Below, piece by piece: positions 55,949 to 64,000 of a stretch of DNA of 64,000 bases. The translations under genes and the position numbers were made by a program. The notes beneath the pieces were generated by a model. It was not told the DNA's origin and did not search any database. It saw nothing but the letters and a program-made list of their open reading frames with translations. The stretch's first letter is position 1. Every line of letters starts with the position of its first letter. This stretch comes from Microcoleus sp. FACHB-831. Lineage in GTDB: Bacteria; Cyanobacteriota; Cyanobacteriia; Cyanobacteriales; FACHB-T130. The stretch is from positions 22,468 to 86,467 of the forward strand of contig NZ_JACJON010000037.1 of NCBI RefSeq assembly GCF_014695585.1, given 5' to 3'.

Positions 55949-57265
55949 ATGAAGCCATTTCGTATTTTCATAACTTTTCTGCTTGTTCTGTTTACTTTTA
56001 TTTCATTTGTGCCTGAAGCGTGGGCATTTTGCGGATTTTATGTCGCCAAAGCAGATAGCAAACTATACAACAAAGCTTCGCAAGTAGTACTTGCAAGAGA
56101 TGGCGATCGCACCGTTTTAACAATGGCGAACGACTATCAAGGAGCTGTTAAAGATTTTGCCCTTGTTGTCCCCGTTCCTGTTGTTCTGCAAAAAGACCAA
56201 GTACACGTTGGCGACCCAAAAATTATTGAACGGCTAGATGCTTTTAGCGCACCTAGACTGGTGGAATATTTTGATGAAAACCCTTGCGATGGCGAGGCTC
56301 CCGGCAATAGGGAAGCAGGTGCGACTAGAGGAGGATGGGAACCACCGAGCTTTAGCGCAAGCGATGAAAAAACGCTGGGTGTAACAGTAGAAGCAAAATT
56401 CACAGTAGGAGAATACGACATTCTCATACTAAGCGCCAAAGAATCAGACGGACTGCAAACATGGCTGCAACGCAACGGTTACAAAATCCCCCAAGGAGCA
56501 AATCAGCTACTTCAGCCATACATAAGACAAAAGATGAAATTCTTTGTCGCTAAAATCAATCTAAAAGAATTTGAAAAAACAGGTTCGCAATTCCTACGAC
56601 CGCTGATGATGGCCTACGAATCGCCTAAATTCATGTTACCGATTCGCTTAGGCATGATTAACTCTACCAGCGAACAAGATTTGATAGTTTATTTGCTATC
56701 GCCCAAGGGTCAAGCTGAGATTACCAACTACCGGATGGTAAATATCCCCTCAGATACAGAAATACCAGTATTCGTTAAAAACGATTTTGGTAATTTCTAT
56801 AAATCCATGTTCCAAACTTCCTATGTTAAGGAAGATAAAAAGGTGGCATTTCTGGAATATGCCTGGGATATGCAGAGCTGCGACCCGTGTTCTGCCGAAC
56901 CATTGAATTCAGAAGAATTGCGTAAGGCTGGTGTATTTTGGGTTGAGCGAAACAGCCCTAATAATGTCTTTATCACCCGTATGCATATCCGCTATAGCCG
57001 GGATAAGTTTCCAGAAGATTTGATGTTCCAAGAAACATCAAGCCGGAAATCTTTTCAGGGTCGATATATCATGCACCATGCTTTTACAGGCGAAGCGAAC
57101 TGTCAAGCTGCACAAGAATATAAACGGTCTTTGCCTAAAAGATTTGAACAAGAGGCGCAGAATTTAGCGAAGTTGACTGGGTGGAATATTGGAGATATCC
57201 GCAAGAAGCTGCCAGTGGTAGCTAGTGGAGATTCTAGCCCTTGGTGGCGGAAAATTTGGCCTTGA
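55949..57265 (+). CDS. DUF2330 exported protein, first copy
   Basis: A 438-residue protein. The ATG at 55949 has GAGGAGG a few bases upstream. Residues 1 to about 28 form a signal peptide ending AWA. DUF2330 follows: CGFYVAKADSKLYNKASQV, RTVLTMANDYQGAVKDFALVVP and VEYFDE. Conserved cysteines occur in SCDPCS and near the C-terminus; the protein ends WWRKIWP. The function is unknown; a metal or redox role is possible from the cysteines. A near-identical paralogue lies directly downstream. Confidence 0.88.
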   Translation: MKPFRIFITFLLVLFTFISFVPEAWAFCGFYVAKADSKLYNKASQVVLARDGDRTVLTMANDYQGAVKDFALVVPVPVVLQKDQVHVGDPKIIERLDAFSAPRLVEYFDENPCDGEAPGNREAGATRGGWEPPSFSASDEKTLGVTVEAKFTVGEYDILILSAKESDGLQTWLQRNGYKIPQGANQLLQPYIRQKMKFFVAKINLKEFEKTGSQFLRPLMMAYESPKFMLPIRLGMINSTSEQDLIVYLLSPKGQAEITNYRMVNIPSDTEIPVFVKNDFGNFYKSMFQTSYVKEDKKVAFLEYAWDMQSCDPCSAEPLNSEELRKAGVFWVERNSPNNVFITRMHIRYSRDKFPEDLMFQETSSRKSFQGRYIMHHAFTGEANCQAAQEYKRSLPKRFEQEAQNLAKLTGWNIGDIRKKLPVVASGDSSPWWRKIWP

Positions 57266-57278
57266 TATTTTGAAGTAG

Positions 57279-57325
57279 GGTGGGCACTGCCCACCAATTG
57301 CCAAAAGCGGTGGGCAATGCTCACC
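57279..57325. repeat. Two GGTGGGCA-TGCCCACC palindromes between the DUF2330 copies
   Basis: GGTGGGC-ACT-GCCCACC at 57279-57295 is perfect. GGTGGGCAATGCTCACC at 57309-57325 has one mismatch. The same element occurs at 6320-6334. A spacer hairpin may tune expression of the second copy. Confidence 0.6.
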
Positions 57326-57346
57326 TAATAATTAGAGGAAGTGGAA

Positions 57347-58717
57347 ATGAAGCTATTTCGTATCTTGAAGATCGTTATTATATTTGTGCTGGCATTTATT
57401 TGCTTTGCACCAACAGCATGGGCATTTTGCGGATTTTATGTTGCAAAAGCAGATAGCAAGTTATACAACAAAGCATCGCAAGTCATTCTCGCGAGGGATG
57501 GCGATCGCACTGTCCTAACAATGGCGAATGACTATCAAGGAGCTGTTAAAGATTTTGCCCTTGTTGTCCCCGTTCCTACTGTTCTGCAAAAAGACCAAGT
57601 TCGCGTTGCTGAACCCAAAATTATTGAACGGCTAGATGCATTTAGCGCACCCCGACTGGTGGAATATTTTGACGAAGATCCGTGCGCGGTTAATGACAGG
57701 GTGCAAATGGGATCTAGAATGGCTCTACCGCCATCAGCAGCGCCTCGTTCCGCAGCAGGGGCTAGAGATAACAATTTGGGTGTAACTGTAGAGGCAAAAT
57801 TCACAGTAGGAGAATACGACATTCTCATACTCAGCGCCAAAGAATCAGACGGATTGCAAACATGGCTGCAACGCAACGGTTACAAAATACCCCAAGGCGC
57901 TAATCAATTGCTCCAGCCATACATAAGACAAAAGATGAAATTCTTTGTCGCCAAAGTCAATCTAGGAGAATTTGAAAAGACCGGATTCCAATCGCTGCGA
58001 CCGCTAATGATGGCTTACGAATCGCCTAAATTCATGTTACCGATTCGCTTAGGCATGATTAACTCTACCAGCGAACAAGATTTGATAGTTTATTTGCTAT
58101 CGCCAAAAGGGATGGCAGAAGTTACTAACTATCGCCTGGTAAATATCCCTTCAGATACAGAAATACCAGTATTCGTTAAAAACGATTTTGGTAATTTCTA
58201 TAAATCCATGTTCCAAACTTCTTATGTTAAGGAAGATAAAAAGGTGGCATTTCTGGAATATGCCTGGGACATGAGTAGCTGCGACCCGTGTTCTGCCGAC
58301 CCTTTGACCCCTGAAGAACTGCGTAAGGCTGGTGTATTTTGGTTAGATCAACCAACAAACTCAACACCAATGCCGAGAGGAAGATTCGCCCCTCCCCGCC
58401 CGTTAGGTAACTCGGTTTTTATCACCAGAATTCACGTCCGCTATAGCCGCGATAAATTTCCAGAAGATTTGATGTTCCAAGAAACATCAAACCGCAAAAA
58501 TTTCCAGGGTCGTTATGTTATGCGCCATGCTTTTACAGGCGAGGCGAAGTGTCAAGCTGCACAAGAATATAAACGGTCTTTGCCTAAAAGATTTGAACAA
58601 GAGGCGCAGAATTTAGCGAAATTGACTGGGTGGAATATTCAGGATATCCGTAAGAAACTGCCTGTCGTAGCTAGTGGCGATTCTGGTGCTTGGTGGCGTC
58701 GTATTTGGCCTTTCTAG
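57347..58717 (+). CDS. DUF2330 exported protein, second copy
   Basis: A 456-residue paralogue of the preceding gene; the ATG at 57347 has GAGGAAG upstream. The signal peptide ends AWA, and the core strings, SCDPCS and the C-terminal VVASGDSGAWWRRIWP are shared. Long DNA stretches are identical between copies (for example around 56620-56700 versus 58010-58090), indicating recent duplication or gene conversion. Differences cluster in a Pro/Ala-rich loop after residue 120 and an insertion with PMPRGRFAPPRP before the conserved Tyr-Ser-Arg block. The function is unknown. Confidence 0.88.
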   Translation: MKLFRILKIVIIFVLAFICFAPTAWAFCGFYVAKADSKLYNKASQVILARDGDRTVLTMANDYQGAVKDFALVVPVPTVLQKDQVRVAEPKIIERLDAFSAPRLVEYFDEDPCAVNDRVQMGSRMALPPSAAPRSAAGARDNNLGVTVEAKFTVGEYDILILSAKESDGLQTWLQRNGYKIPQGANQLLQPYIRQKMKFFVAKVNLGEFEKTGFQSLRPLMMAYESPKFMLPIRLGMINSTSEQDLIVYLLSPKGMAEVTNYRLVNIPSDTEIPVFVKNDFGNFYKSMFQTSYVKEDKKVAFLEYAWDMSSCDPCSADPLTPEELRKAGVFWLDQPTNSTPMPRGRFAPPRPLGNSVFITRIHVRYSRDKFPEDLMFQETSNRKNFQGRYVMRHAFTGEAKCQAAQEYKRSLPKRFEQEAQNLAKLTGWNIQDIRKKLPVVASGDSGAWWRRIWPF

Positions 58718-58734
58718 GCATCATTTTTGGCTAA

Positions 58735-58782
58735 TTGTTCAGGGTTGATTGTTCATAGCAATGAGCAATCAACCCTGAACAA
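58735..58782. terminator. 17-bp perfect hairpin between convergent genes
   Basis: TTGTTCAGGGTTGATTG pairs with CAATCAACCCTGAACAA over a 14-nt partly paired loop. It lies between the second DUF2330 gene and the SAM hydrolase gene and can end both transcripts. Confidence 0.8.
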
Positions 58783-58787
58783 TTTCA

Positions 58788-59576
58788 TTAGATTTGAGTA
58801 ACTACCTGATTCACGCGGGGTCTGCCGAAGCGTTCCCAAGCATTACCGCCTCGCAAAAATAATTCCATCCAACGTATTTGGTTCCCACCATCAGCAGCAG
58901 GCCACCCGGAACTACCTGGAGAAAAGGCGAGAGTCCCTTCAGGTACGCGAAAACTGCCATCTGAATAAATGGCATCGCTGACCACATCACCGACTCTAAT
59001 TACTACTTTTTCTTCGGGTTTGAGGTTGAGGGTATGCGCTGGAATGGTGGTTTTGATGTTACCGTAGCCATCAATCCAGGCGACGCGATCGCTGGGTGCA
59101 TCTGGGATTTGTTCGGGTTTCAAGGCTTCTCCCAAAAGGCTGTGGTCTCCCTGCGCGATCGCCGCTGCTGCACTGGGAAACACATCACGCGACCGGAACT
59201 GCGACCCACCCCGCGACACTTTCACGGTATGCATAACTTGAGCGTGGTCTTTGATGAAGGAAAGCGTATAACCTGCAAAGACGCCAACTACTTTAACACC
59301 GTTGGACAGCAGAGCGTAAGTCAATCCCTCGCCTTCATTGTTCAGTCGCGCTTCTTTGTCATCCTTGCGGGGAGCGCAGTTGTGATAAATTAAGCGATCG
59401 CTAGGGCCGGGGTTGAGGCCGAGTTGCGCCACCCAGAAGCCAGTCGCCAAGGTACTGAAGGGAGGAACCGAGAGGCAGTGGATCTGGGATGGAGGTAACG
59501 CCATCAAAAGACGTTGCGTAACTTCTGCAAAAGCGGGATCTCCGGTTCCGTAGTCTGCAATCAGGCTGATGAACAT
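58788..59576 (-). CDS. SAM hydrolase / adenosyl-halogenase superfamily (DUF62) protein
   Basis: A 262-residue protein of the S-adenosyl-L-methionine hydroxide adenosyltransferase family. FISLIADYG at the N-terminus, FRSRDVFPSAAAAI and IDGYGNIKTTIP correspond to the family's TDFG, FRGRDIFAPVAA and IDxFGN blocks, though the first is altered. Characterised relatives split SAM into adenosine and methionine, or use halide. The variant N-terminal motif makes activity uncertain. It is a single-gene unit with a strong terminator. Confidence 0.85.
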   Translation of the reverse strand: MFISLIADYGTGDPAFAEVTQRLLMALPPSQIHCLSVPPFSTLATGFWVAQLGLNPGPSDRLIYHNCAPRKDDKEARLNNEGEGLTYALLSNGVKVVGVFAGYTLSFIKDHAQVMHTVKVSRGGSQFRSRDVFPSAAAAIAQGDHSLLGEALKPEQIPDAPSDRVAWIDGYGNIKTTIPAHTLNLKPEEKVVIRVGDVVSDAIYSDGSFRVPEGTLAFSPGSSGWPAADGGNQIRWMELFLRGGNAWERFGRPRVNQVVTQI

Positions 59577-59840
59577 AGCTCCTCTGTTGTGGAATGCTAC
59601 TGTCAGATTAAGCGATCGCGGACGCTTGGCGGCAGTCTTAAAGAAATTTTATTGCGTAAATTTCACACAAATAAGCTATCTCATAACATCGCAGTTGCAA
59701 TGTTTTGGCGCAGAGTTCAAGAATTCCCTGCCACTTGGAATAGGTAAGTTTCACTCATGCGATAGAGACTAGATTGCTACGAAATTTGAGAACTTAAGAG
59801 AAATATGTAAACAATCCTTAACAACTGAGACAAAAAAATC

Positions 59841-60722
59841 ATGCTTGGGATGAATCAAATTAAGACAGCGGCACTGCTAGGACTGCTTAGCGGTGTCCTG
59901 GTTCTAGGTGCTTATTATCTCGTAGGTAACGAACAGGGACTTTATATCGGTTTTGCTTTAGCTGCAATTAGTAGTTTTAGCTCTTGGTATTATTCCGATA
60001 GAGCAGCATTAATGGCATATCGCGCTCAACCCCTTGCTCGTCAAGAAGCTCCGGAACTTTACGATATGGTTGCATCGTTGAGCGATCGCGCTGAAATCCC
60101 CATGCCTACTCTATTTGTAGTACCTACAAAATCACCTAATGCTTTCGCCACAGGTCGAGATCCCGAACACGCAGCATTAGCAGTAACTCAAGGCATTTTA
60201 GAAATACTTACTCGCGAAGAACTCGAAGGAGTTTTGGCTCACGAAATCACCCACATTCGCAACCGCGACACCCTCACCCAAGCAGTTGCAGGCACTATTG
60301 CTGGAGCTATAACTTTTGCCGGACGAATTCTTACATTAGGAGCGCTTTACGGCCCAGTTACCCGCGACGATCGCCGGGGTGGGAATGCTTTTGGAGCGTT
60401 ATTCTTAATAATTTTGGCTCCTATTGCAGCAGGTTTAATTCAATTTGCAATTTCTCGAACGAGGGAGTTTGCTGCTGACTTGGGTTCGGCAGAAATAACT
60501 GGTAATCCTTTAGCTCTTGCCAGCGCACTTGAGAAACTTGAAGAAATGGGTCATCAAATTCCCATGAATGGCAATCCAACTATGTCACCGCTACTGATTG
60601 TTAACCCTGTATCTACGAAAGGTTTGCAATCTCTTTTCCGCACTCATCCGCCTACAGAGGAACGCATTCGTCGTCTTCAAGAATTGGCACAGCAAAAGCA
60701 AGGTACTCCGGTTTTGGTCTAA
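59841..60722 (+). CDS. M48-family metallopeptidase, HtpX-like
   Basis: A 293-residue zinc protease of the inner membrane. Two hydrophobic helices near residues 8-28 and 33-50 anchor it, two more lie around residues 150-200, and the zinc motif HEITH is at 134-138 with the third ligand in EFAADLGSAE. Homologues often start at the second Met (59850), so the start is uncertain by three codons. HtpX degrades misfolded membrane proteins under stress. A perfect terminator hairpin follows. Confidence 0.9.
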   Translation: MLGMNQIKTAALLGLLSGVLVLGAYYLVGNEQGLYIGFALAAISSFSSWYYSDRAALMAYRAQPLARQEAPELYDMVASLSDRAEIPMPTLFVVPTKSPNAFATGRDPEHAALAVTQGILEILTREELEGVLAHEITHIRNRDTLTQAVAGTIAGAITFAGRILTLGALYGPVTRDDRRGGNAFGALFLIILAPIAAGLIQFAISRTREFAADLGSAEITGNPLALASALEKLEEMGHQIPMNGNPTMSPLLIVNPVSTKGLQSLFRTHPPTEERIRRLQELAQQKQGTPVLV

Positions 60723-60780
60723 GTTTTGCCTCGCCCTAATGGAAAACAAAATTATTAACTCTTTTTAGAAGTTTGCTAGC

Positions 60781-60812
60781 TCAAAAACACGGTATCCATA
60801 CCGTGTTTTTGA
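60781..60812. terminator. 15-bp perfect bidirectional terminator
   Basis: TCAAAAACACGGTAT pairs with ATACCGTGTTTTTGA over a 2-nt loop, with the U-run included in the stem. It separates the HtpX-like gene from the convergent membrane-protein gene. Confidence 0.9.
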
Positions 60813-60874
60813 TTATTTGTAGACTAGCTATATTAATATTCAGTTGATAAACTCAAACGACAATAGTTAATAGT

Positions 60875-62038
60875 TTACTGACTACTCGCCGCATTTTTTT
60901 GAGCATAGTCGAGATTGCGTTGATAATCTATTGCTTTTTGCTGCGCTACTGTATGTTGGGGATGTGTTTGCGGTACGGCTTTCATCAATGCGATCGCTTC
61001 TTCCCACTCACGAGTTACTAAGTTCCAGTCACCATTGGATTTTGCTGATTGGGTGATAGTTGCTGCACTCGTTGCTTTGTTCACCGCCTGTTTGAAAGTG
61101 TCAGACTGAGGCGATGCAGAATCTACAGGTGTTGGCGCGACAGATGGAATTTCATTATTAGCTGCGGCTGGCGCTTGAGATGCGACAGGAATAGGTGCAG
61201 TAATTTGAAATTGTGGTAACTTAGAAAACAAATATGTTCCTGCCACAATTAAAGGAATTACAAGAAACATCAGAAAAAGTTTTGATACCTTTTCAGTCTT
61301 TCTGAGATTTTGGCGATTTGATTGGCTCGTAGTTGCTGGTATTTTGCTGTTTGTTTTCATCTGGCTCATACCCATTTCTTCGCGCAAACTGTCAATCTCT
61401 GTATCTGGCGATGAACTAAGATTGGCTGCACTTGTTGCTAGTTCGTTATTGACAGAATAGACTTCAATTATGCGTCGCTTGAATAAATACTCAATCTGGT
61501 AAAGCCCTGCTGCAATAACAAGCCATATGGTACTAACCCAACCGTATAGCGTTGTCTCAGCTGAAGAATTATATTCATAGGTTATTTCTTGGAAACTAAG
61601 ACCGAATAAAGGCATGAGCAAGATAGCAAGCCCTACTGCTGTCAGCGTAGCCAAGAATATAGCAAGCCAGCCATACAATCCTTCCCACCAGCTTATTAAC
61701 CCTGGAAACCATCCTTGAAGCGTGCCTATCTCTGGTGGCTGAAATGATGGGATGAATTGACCGAGAATCAGATGCAGAATGTGATGGACAAATGCGATCG
61801 CAACTATTGGAGATAGCATTGCTATTATTCCAAAGAAAGCTAATACTTCCGGACTATCAACCAGTATCGCCAGATTGACACCCACACTTCCCGTAATTCT
61901 AACAATAACTAGAATAACTGCTAAAGATAAAGCCAAACTCATGGCTTTTAGCCAGGATGTGGGGTAAGGAAACCATGCAGCACAGTGGATATGTTGCAAA
62001 TTTTGTTTGGCAAGTTCTGCAAGATTTTGCTTTTTCAT
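60875..62038 (-). CDS. Multi-pass membrane protein of unknown function
   Basis: A 387-residue protein. Residues about 30-190 hold four to five hydrophobic segments, among them AFVHHILHLILGQF. A charged region of about 60 residues follows, then another helix at about 252-270 (FLMFLVIPLIVAGTYLF), a Pro/Ala/Ser-rich linker and a C-terminal helical domain with REWEEAIALMKAVPQTHPQHTVAQQKAIDYQRNL split over several helices, TPR-like. This C-terminal domain is found on other cyanobacterial membrane proteins. The function is unknown. Confidence 0.7.
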   Translation of the reverse strand: MKKQNLAELAKQNLQHIHCAAWFPYPTSWLKAMSLALSLAVILVIVRITGSVGVNLAILVDSPEVLAFFGIIAMLSPIVAIAFVHHILHLILGQFIPSFQPPEIGTLQGWFPGLISWWEGLYGWLAIFLATLTAVGLAILLMPLFGLSFQEITYEYNSSAETTLYGWVSTIWLVIAAGLYQIEYLFKRRIIEVYSVNNELATSAANLSSSPDTEIDSLREEMGMSQMKTNSKIPATTSQSNRQNLRKTEKVSKLFLMFLVIPLIVAGTYLFSKLPQFQITAPIPVASQAPAAANNEIPSVAPTPVDSASPQSDTFKQAVNKATSAATITQSAKSNGDWNLVTREWEEAIALMKAVPQTHPQHTVAQQKAIDYQRNLDYAQKNAASSQ

Positions 62039-62193
62039 AAAAATGTAAATGAGAGCAGCTAAGAAAGTAACTTTCTATTTAAGAGTTCCCATTACTGGAG
62101 GATAGATCAACATTGGCTAGCAATTTTTAAGCGATCGCTCTCACCTACATCCCCCAAATACTGTTACTGTCAGATTAATATCTCATTAACACC

Positions 62194-62907
62194 ATGCAGT
62201 TTTCGGGCATGATTCATCTAGACGATATTGCACAATTCTTAGATTATTTCTTTGCCGTCCATCGCTTTAAAGACGACCAAGGTGGCATTTATAGCCCATC
62301 ATCGCGCCCCATTCGTTGTATCGGTTTAGCTTTAGAACCTTGGGCGGACTTAGGAGAATGGGCAAAATATAAACGCATAGATGCCCTATTTTTACATCGT
62401 CCCTGGAAACTTGAACCAAATCAACTTGCACCCAATATCGGTGTAGTTGCATATCACTTAGCCTTTGACGAACGCATGACACTCGGTTTTAATCCCCGAC
62501 TTGCTGATGTTTTGGGGATGTCTGCATTGGAGGTGTTGGGTGAGAAAGAAGGACGACCCATAGGCGCGATCGCAGATATTCCTATACACACTTTCCCTAG
62601 CTACTGCGATCGCATACATCAAATCTTCGGCGGACTAGACAAAGCTATTGCTAATAGCAAAAATGACATCAAGCGCGTGGCTGTAGTCGGCGCAATGAAT
62701 GATGCCCTAGTACGCGAAGCCGCAGCGCGAGGCGCAGATTTATACATTACTGGACAGTTGAGACAGCCAGCAGAAGAAGCAGTTCTAGAAACTGGAATTT
62801 CAGTCATTGCAGTCGGTCATCGACGATGCGAAGAGTGGGGGTTGCGATCGCTTGCTGGAATCTTGCGCGATCGCTGGTCTAGCCTTGAAGTGCAAACATT
62901 AAGCTAG
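62194..62907 (+). CDS. Nif3-like dinuclear metal centre family protein
   Basis: A 237-residue protein of the NIF3/YbgI family. VAVVGAMNDALVREAAARGADLYITGQLRQPA is split here over two conserved blocks with the metal-binding Asp, and VGHRRCEEWGLRSL holds the C-terminal His and Glu ligands. LFLHRPW replaces the usual ...HHPxxW metal site. Members form metal-containing hexameric rings; the role is unresolved, though a GTP-cyclohydrolase-like function has been proposed for some. The gene contains several HIP1 sites. Confidence 0.82.
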   Translation: MQFSGMIHLDDIAQFLDYFFAVHRFKDDQGGIYSPSSRPIRCIGLALEPWADLGEWAKYKRIDALFLHRPWKLEPNQLAPNIGVVAYHLAFDERMTLGFNPRLADVLGMSALEVLGEKEGRPIGAIADIPIHTFPSYCDRIHQIFGGLDKAIANSKNDIKRVAVVGAMNDALVREAAARGADLYITGQLRQPAEEAVLETGISVIAVGHRRCEEWGLRSLAGILRDRWSSLEVQTLS

Positions 62908-63243
62908 CAGACGACGCTATAAGTAGAACATGAGTCGTTTTATGCTGCGCAATCCCATGTAGCGTAAGCTTTTTAGCTTTTCTCTACTTCTCTACCTAAT
63001 CTTTTTCTCTACTCTCTCTATACTCTCACTAAAAAATAACTTTATTTCTCACGACTATGCGGTAGTACATAGCTACTACTTTTTCTCTACAGTATTAACC
63101 CTAGACTTGTACTGCTCATCTATTGAACTAATTTGTTTAACAAATCGTTGAACGTTGTAGCGGTATATAAAAACCACCTCACGCCTATATAAAGGGGGAG
63201 GTGGCCATTTGCAATACTTTCTCTGACTACTTACCAGACCTTC
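62908..63243. other. 336-bp intergenic region, pyrimidine-rich, with a minus-strand terminator
   Basis: No gene is seen. About 62970-63080 is rich in C and T (TTTCTCTAC-like units recur). The minus-strand terminator at 63174-63204 ends the small genes to the right. Confidence 0.5.
63174..63204 (-). terminator. Intrinsic terminator for the minus-strand small genes
   Basis: Read on the minus strand, CCACCTC (63204-63198) pairs with GAGGTGG (63180-63174) and a run of T residues follows. It lies about 40 bp after the stop of the 101-residue gene. Confidence 0.75.
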
Positions 63244-63549
63244 TTAACGCGGTACAGGTAAACCAACTTTTAACTCTTCTCTATTACTGTGAAAAATCAA
63301 GTAGCCTTTAGTACCGCAATCCAAAGCTAAGAACGGATGGACTTTATGAATCTCATACAACCTCATTAAAAGTAGCGGTGATATGTTTCCAGTGAATACA
63401 ATACCCTTCGCAAGGTTGCAGAGGCACAACTCCATATCAACAAGTAATGGGTTAGTTAATTCATTTGCGTTCATTACCTTTAGAAGCGTGTATGCCTCTC
63501 CCTCTATTCTTTTGAACCGTATCATCGTATTGGTTAGATTCATTCTCAT
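63244..63549 (-). CDS. Small hypothetical protein
   Basis: A 101-residue protein starting at ATG with AAAGGTG about 3-5 nt upstream; a second ATG two codons later is an alternative. No signal or membrane segment is evident; a moderately hydrophobic ISPLLLMRLYEIH lies in the middle. I recognise no family. It overlaps the preceding gene by 89 bp in another frame, an arrangement typical of coupled genes, and ends at a good terminator. Confidence 0.55.
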   Translation of the reverse strand: MRMNLTNTMIRFKRIEGEAYTLLKVMNANELTNPLLVDMELCLCNLAKGIVFTGNISPLLLMRLYEIHKVHPFLALDCGTKGYLIFHSNREELKVGLPVPR

Positions 63550-63904
63550 TCACCTTTGCTAAGTATCTTTCAGACATAACGTTTAAGTACTTCTTTAACT
63601 CTTGTTGCTTTGTTGCATTCATTTTGTACTTAGCAACAAAAATCTTCTGATTCGTTCTAACTGTCAATTCCCAGTAAGGGCATCTTATCAATCCGAATTC
63701 AGGATGATGTAATAACCCTATATGTGCAACCACTCGCATTCCCGTTCCTACATAAAACCCAAGTGCTTTAAGGAATTCTAATTCTTTATCGGTAATTGTA
63801 GACTTATGTAAAAAAATCTGTGCTTGGATTTCTTCTTCTGTTGTTTTAACTTTAGCGCTTTCTTCTACATCTTCCTTGGAATATTTAAGAGGATGTTTTA
63901 AAAG
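63461..63904 (-). pseudogene. Hypothetical gene truncated at its 5' end by an IS5-like element
   Basis: The frame is open for 148 codons from 63904 down to the stop at 63461, but only reaches an ATG at 63739. The upstream part is protein-like (KYSKEDVEESAKVKTTEE, then TDKELEFLKALGFYVGTGMRV spanning the ATG), so the true start has been lost, and the frame stops within a few bases of the transposon end. HIGLLHHPEFG and RCPYWELTV give it a conserved look, but I know no family. A 92-residue product from the internal ATG might still be made. Confidence 0.5.
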
Positions 63905-63921
63905 TCAAACTGAGTCAAAAC

Positions 63922-64000
63922 TCATGCAAGTCGTCGAACCATAAGACGTATCATCGCAATATAAATAAAAGTTTCTGAAGTTTGTGGTAAGCGTTCATAA
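63922..64000 (-). CDS. IS5-like transposase, C-terminal end (cut by window end)
   Basis: Read on the minus strand, the last 25 codons give ERLPQTSETFIYIAMIRLMVRRLA followed by TGA at 63922-63924; the sequence is given here only as recognition of the family's C-terminus in two parts, ERLPQTSETFIY and IAMIRLMVRRLA. This ending is typical of IS5-family DDE transposases in cyanobacteria. The remainder lies beyond the window. The element's terminal repeat probably occupies about 63895-63921, with GTTTTGACTCAG next to the stop codon. Confidence 0.65.
   Translation of the reverse strand, partial: YERLPQTSETFIYIAMIRLMVRRLA

Overview
The window is chromosomal DNA from a cyanobacterium, most likely a filamentous one with a large genome. 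The evidence is the frequent HIP1 octamer GCGATCGC in genes and spacers, a fused NADPH-thioredoxin reductase/thioredoxin (NTRC type), a CcmK-type carboxysome shell protein, a CYP120-like P450, a carotenoid oxygenase, cyanobacterial DUF families (DUF547, DUF1517, DUF2330, DUF4112), Uma2 proteins, WD40 and pentapeptide proteins, and many short palindromic repeats between genes. No rRNA, tRNA or CRISPR array was recognised.

Left part (1-12.3 kb): the right end of an IS1-family element, a methyltransferase with a regulatory domain, and the NTRC gene. A glycan-type island follows: a small methyltransferase, a GT2-TPR glycosyltransferase, a lone DppC-type ABC permease, a GT4-TPR glycosyltransferase on the other strand, and an 1103-residue protein joining a glycosyltransferase-like, a methyltransferase-like, a TPR and a TylF-like domain. 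The centre (12.3-24.2 kb) is one giant gene for a 3749-residue secreted protein. It has a two-partner-secretion haemagglutinin N-terminus, a long repetitive middle and a C-terminal CHAT caspase-like domain with His and Cys intact. Its 680-bp upstream region holds an operator-like palindrome and a strongly paired leader.

From 24.2 to 46 kb the genes are mostly housekeeping or conserved hypothetical: a Mut7-C RNase, a carotenoid oxygenase, a UbiG-like methyltransferase and a P450 (possible apocarotenoid chemistry), ccmK overlapping a TIGR04283 glycosyltransferase, DUF547 with an alpha/beta-hydrolase-like membrane protein, Yip1, a hydrolase-transglutaminase pair, an ABC-F ATPase, two Uma2 proteins, an RNA methyltransferase, a cyclophilin, PurT, an ABC exporter and a WD40 protein.

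At 46.3-49.5 kb three co-directional genes encode an ATP-dependent RNA ligase, an HD-phosphoesterase/polynucleotide-kinase fusion and a COG3541-type nucleotidyltransferase. Together they carry the end-healing, end-sealing and possibly nucleotide-adding activities expected of an RNA-repair cassette. This is the best candidate for an under-described system here.

The right part (49.6-64 kb) has a lipoprotein, DUF1517, an acyltransferase, an AMIN-TolC fusion, an RnfD/NqrB-like membrane protein followed by two DUF2330 paralogues, a SAM hydrolase, an M48 protease, a membrane protein, a Nif3-like protein and two small hypothetical genes. The second of these is cut at its 5' end by an IS5-like element whose 3' end closes the window.
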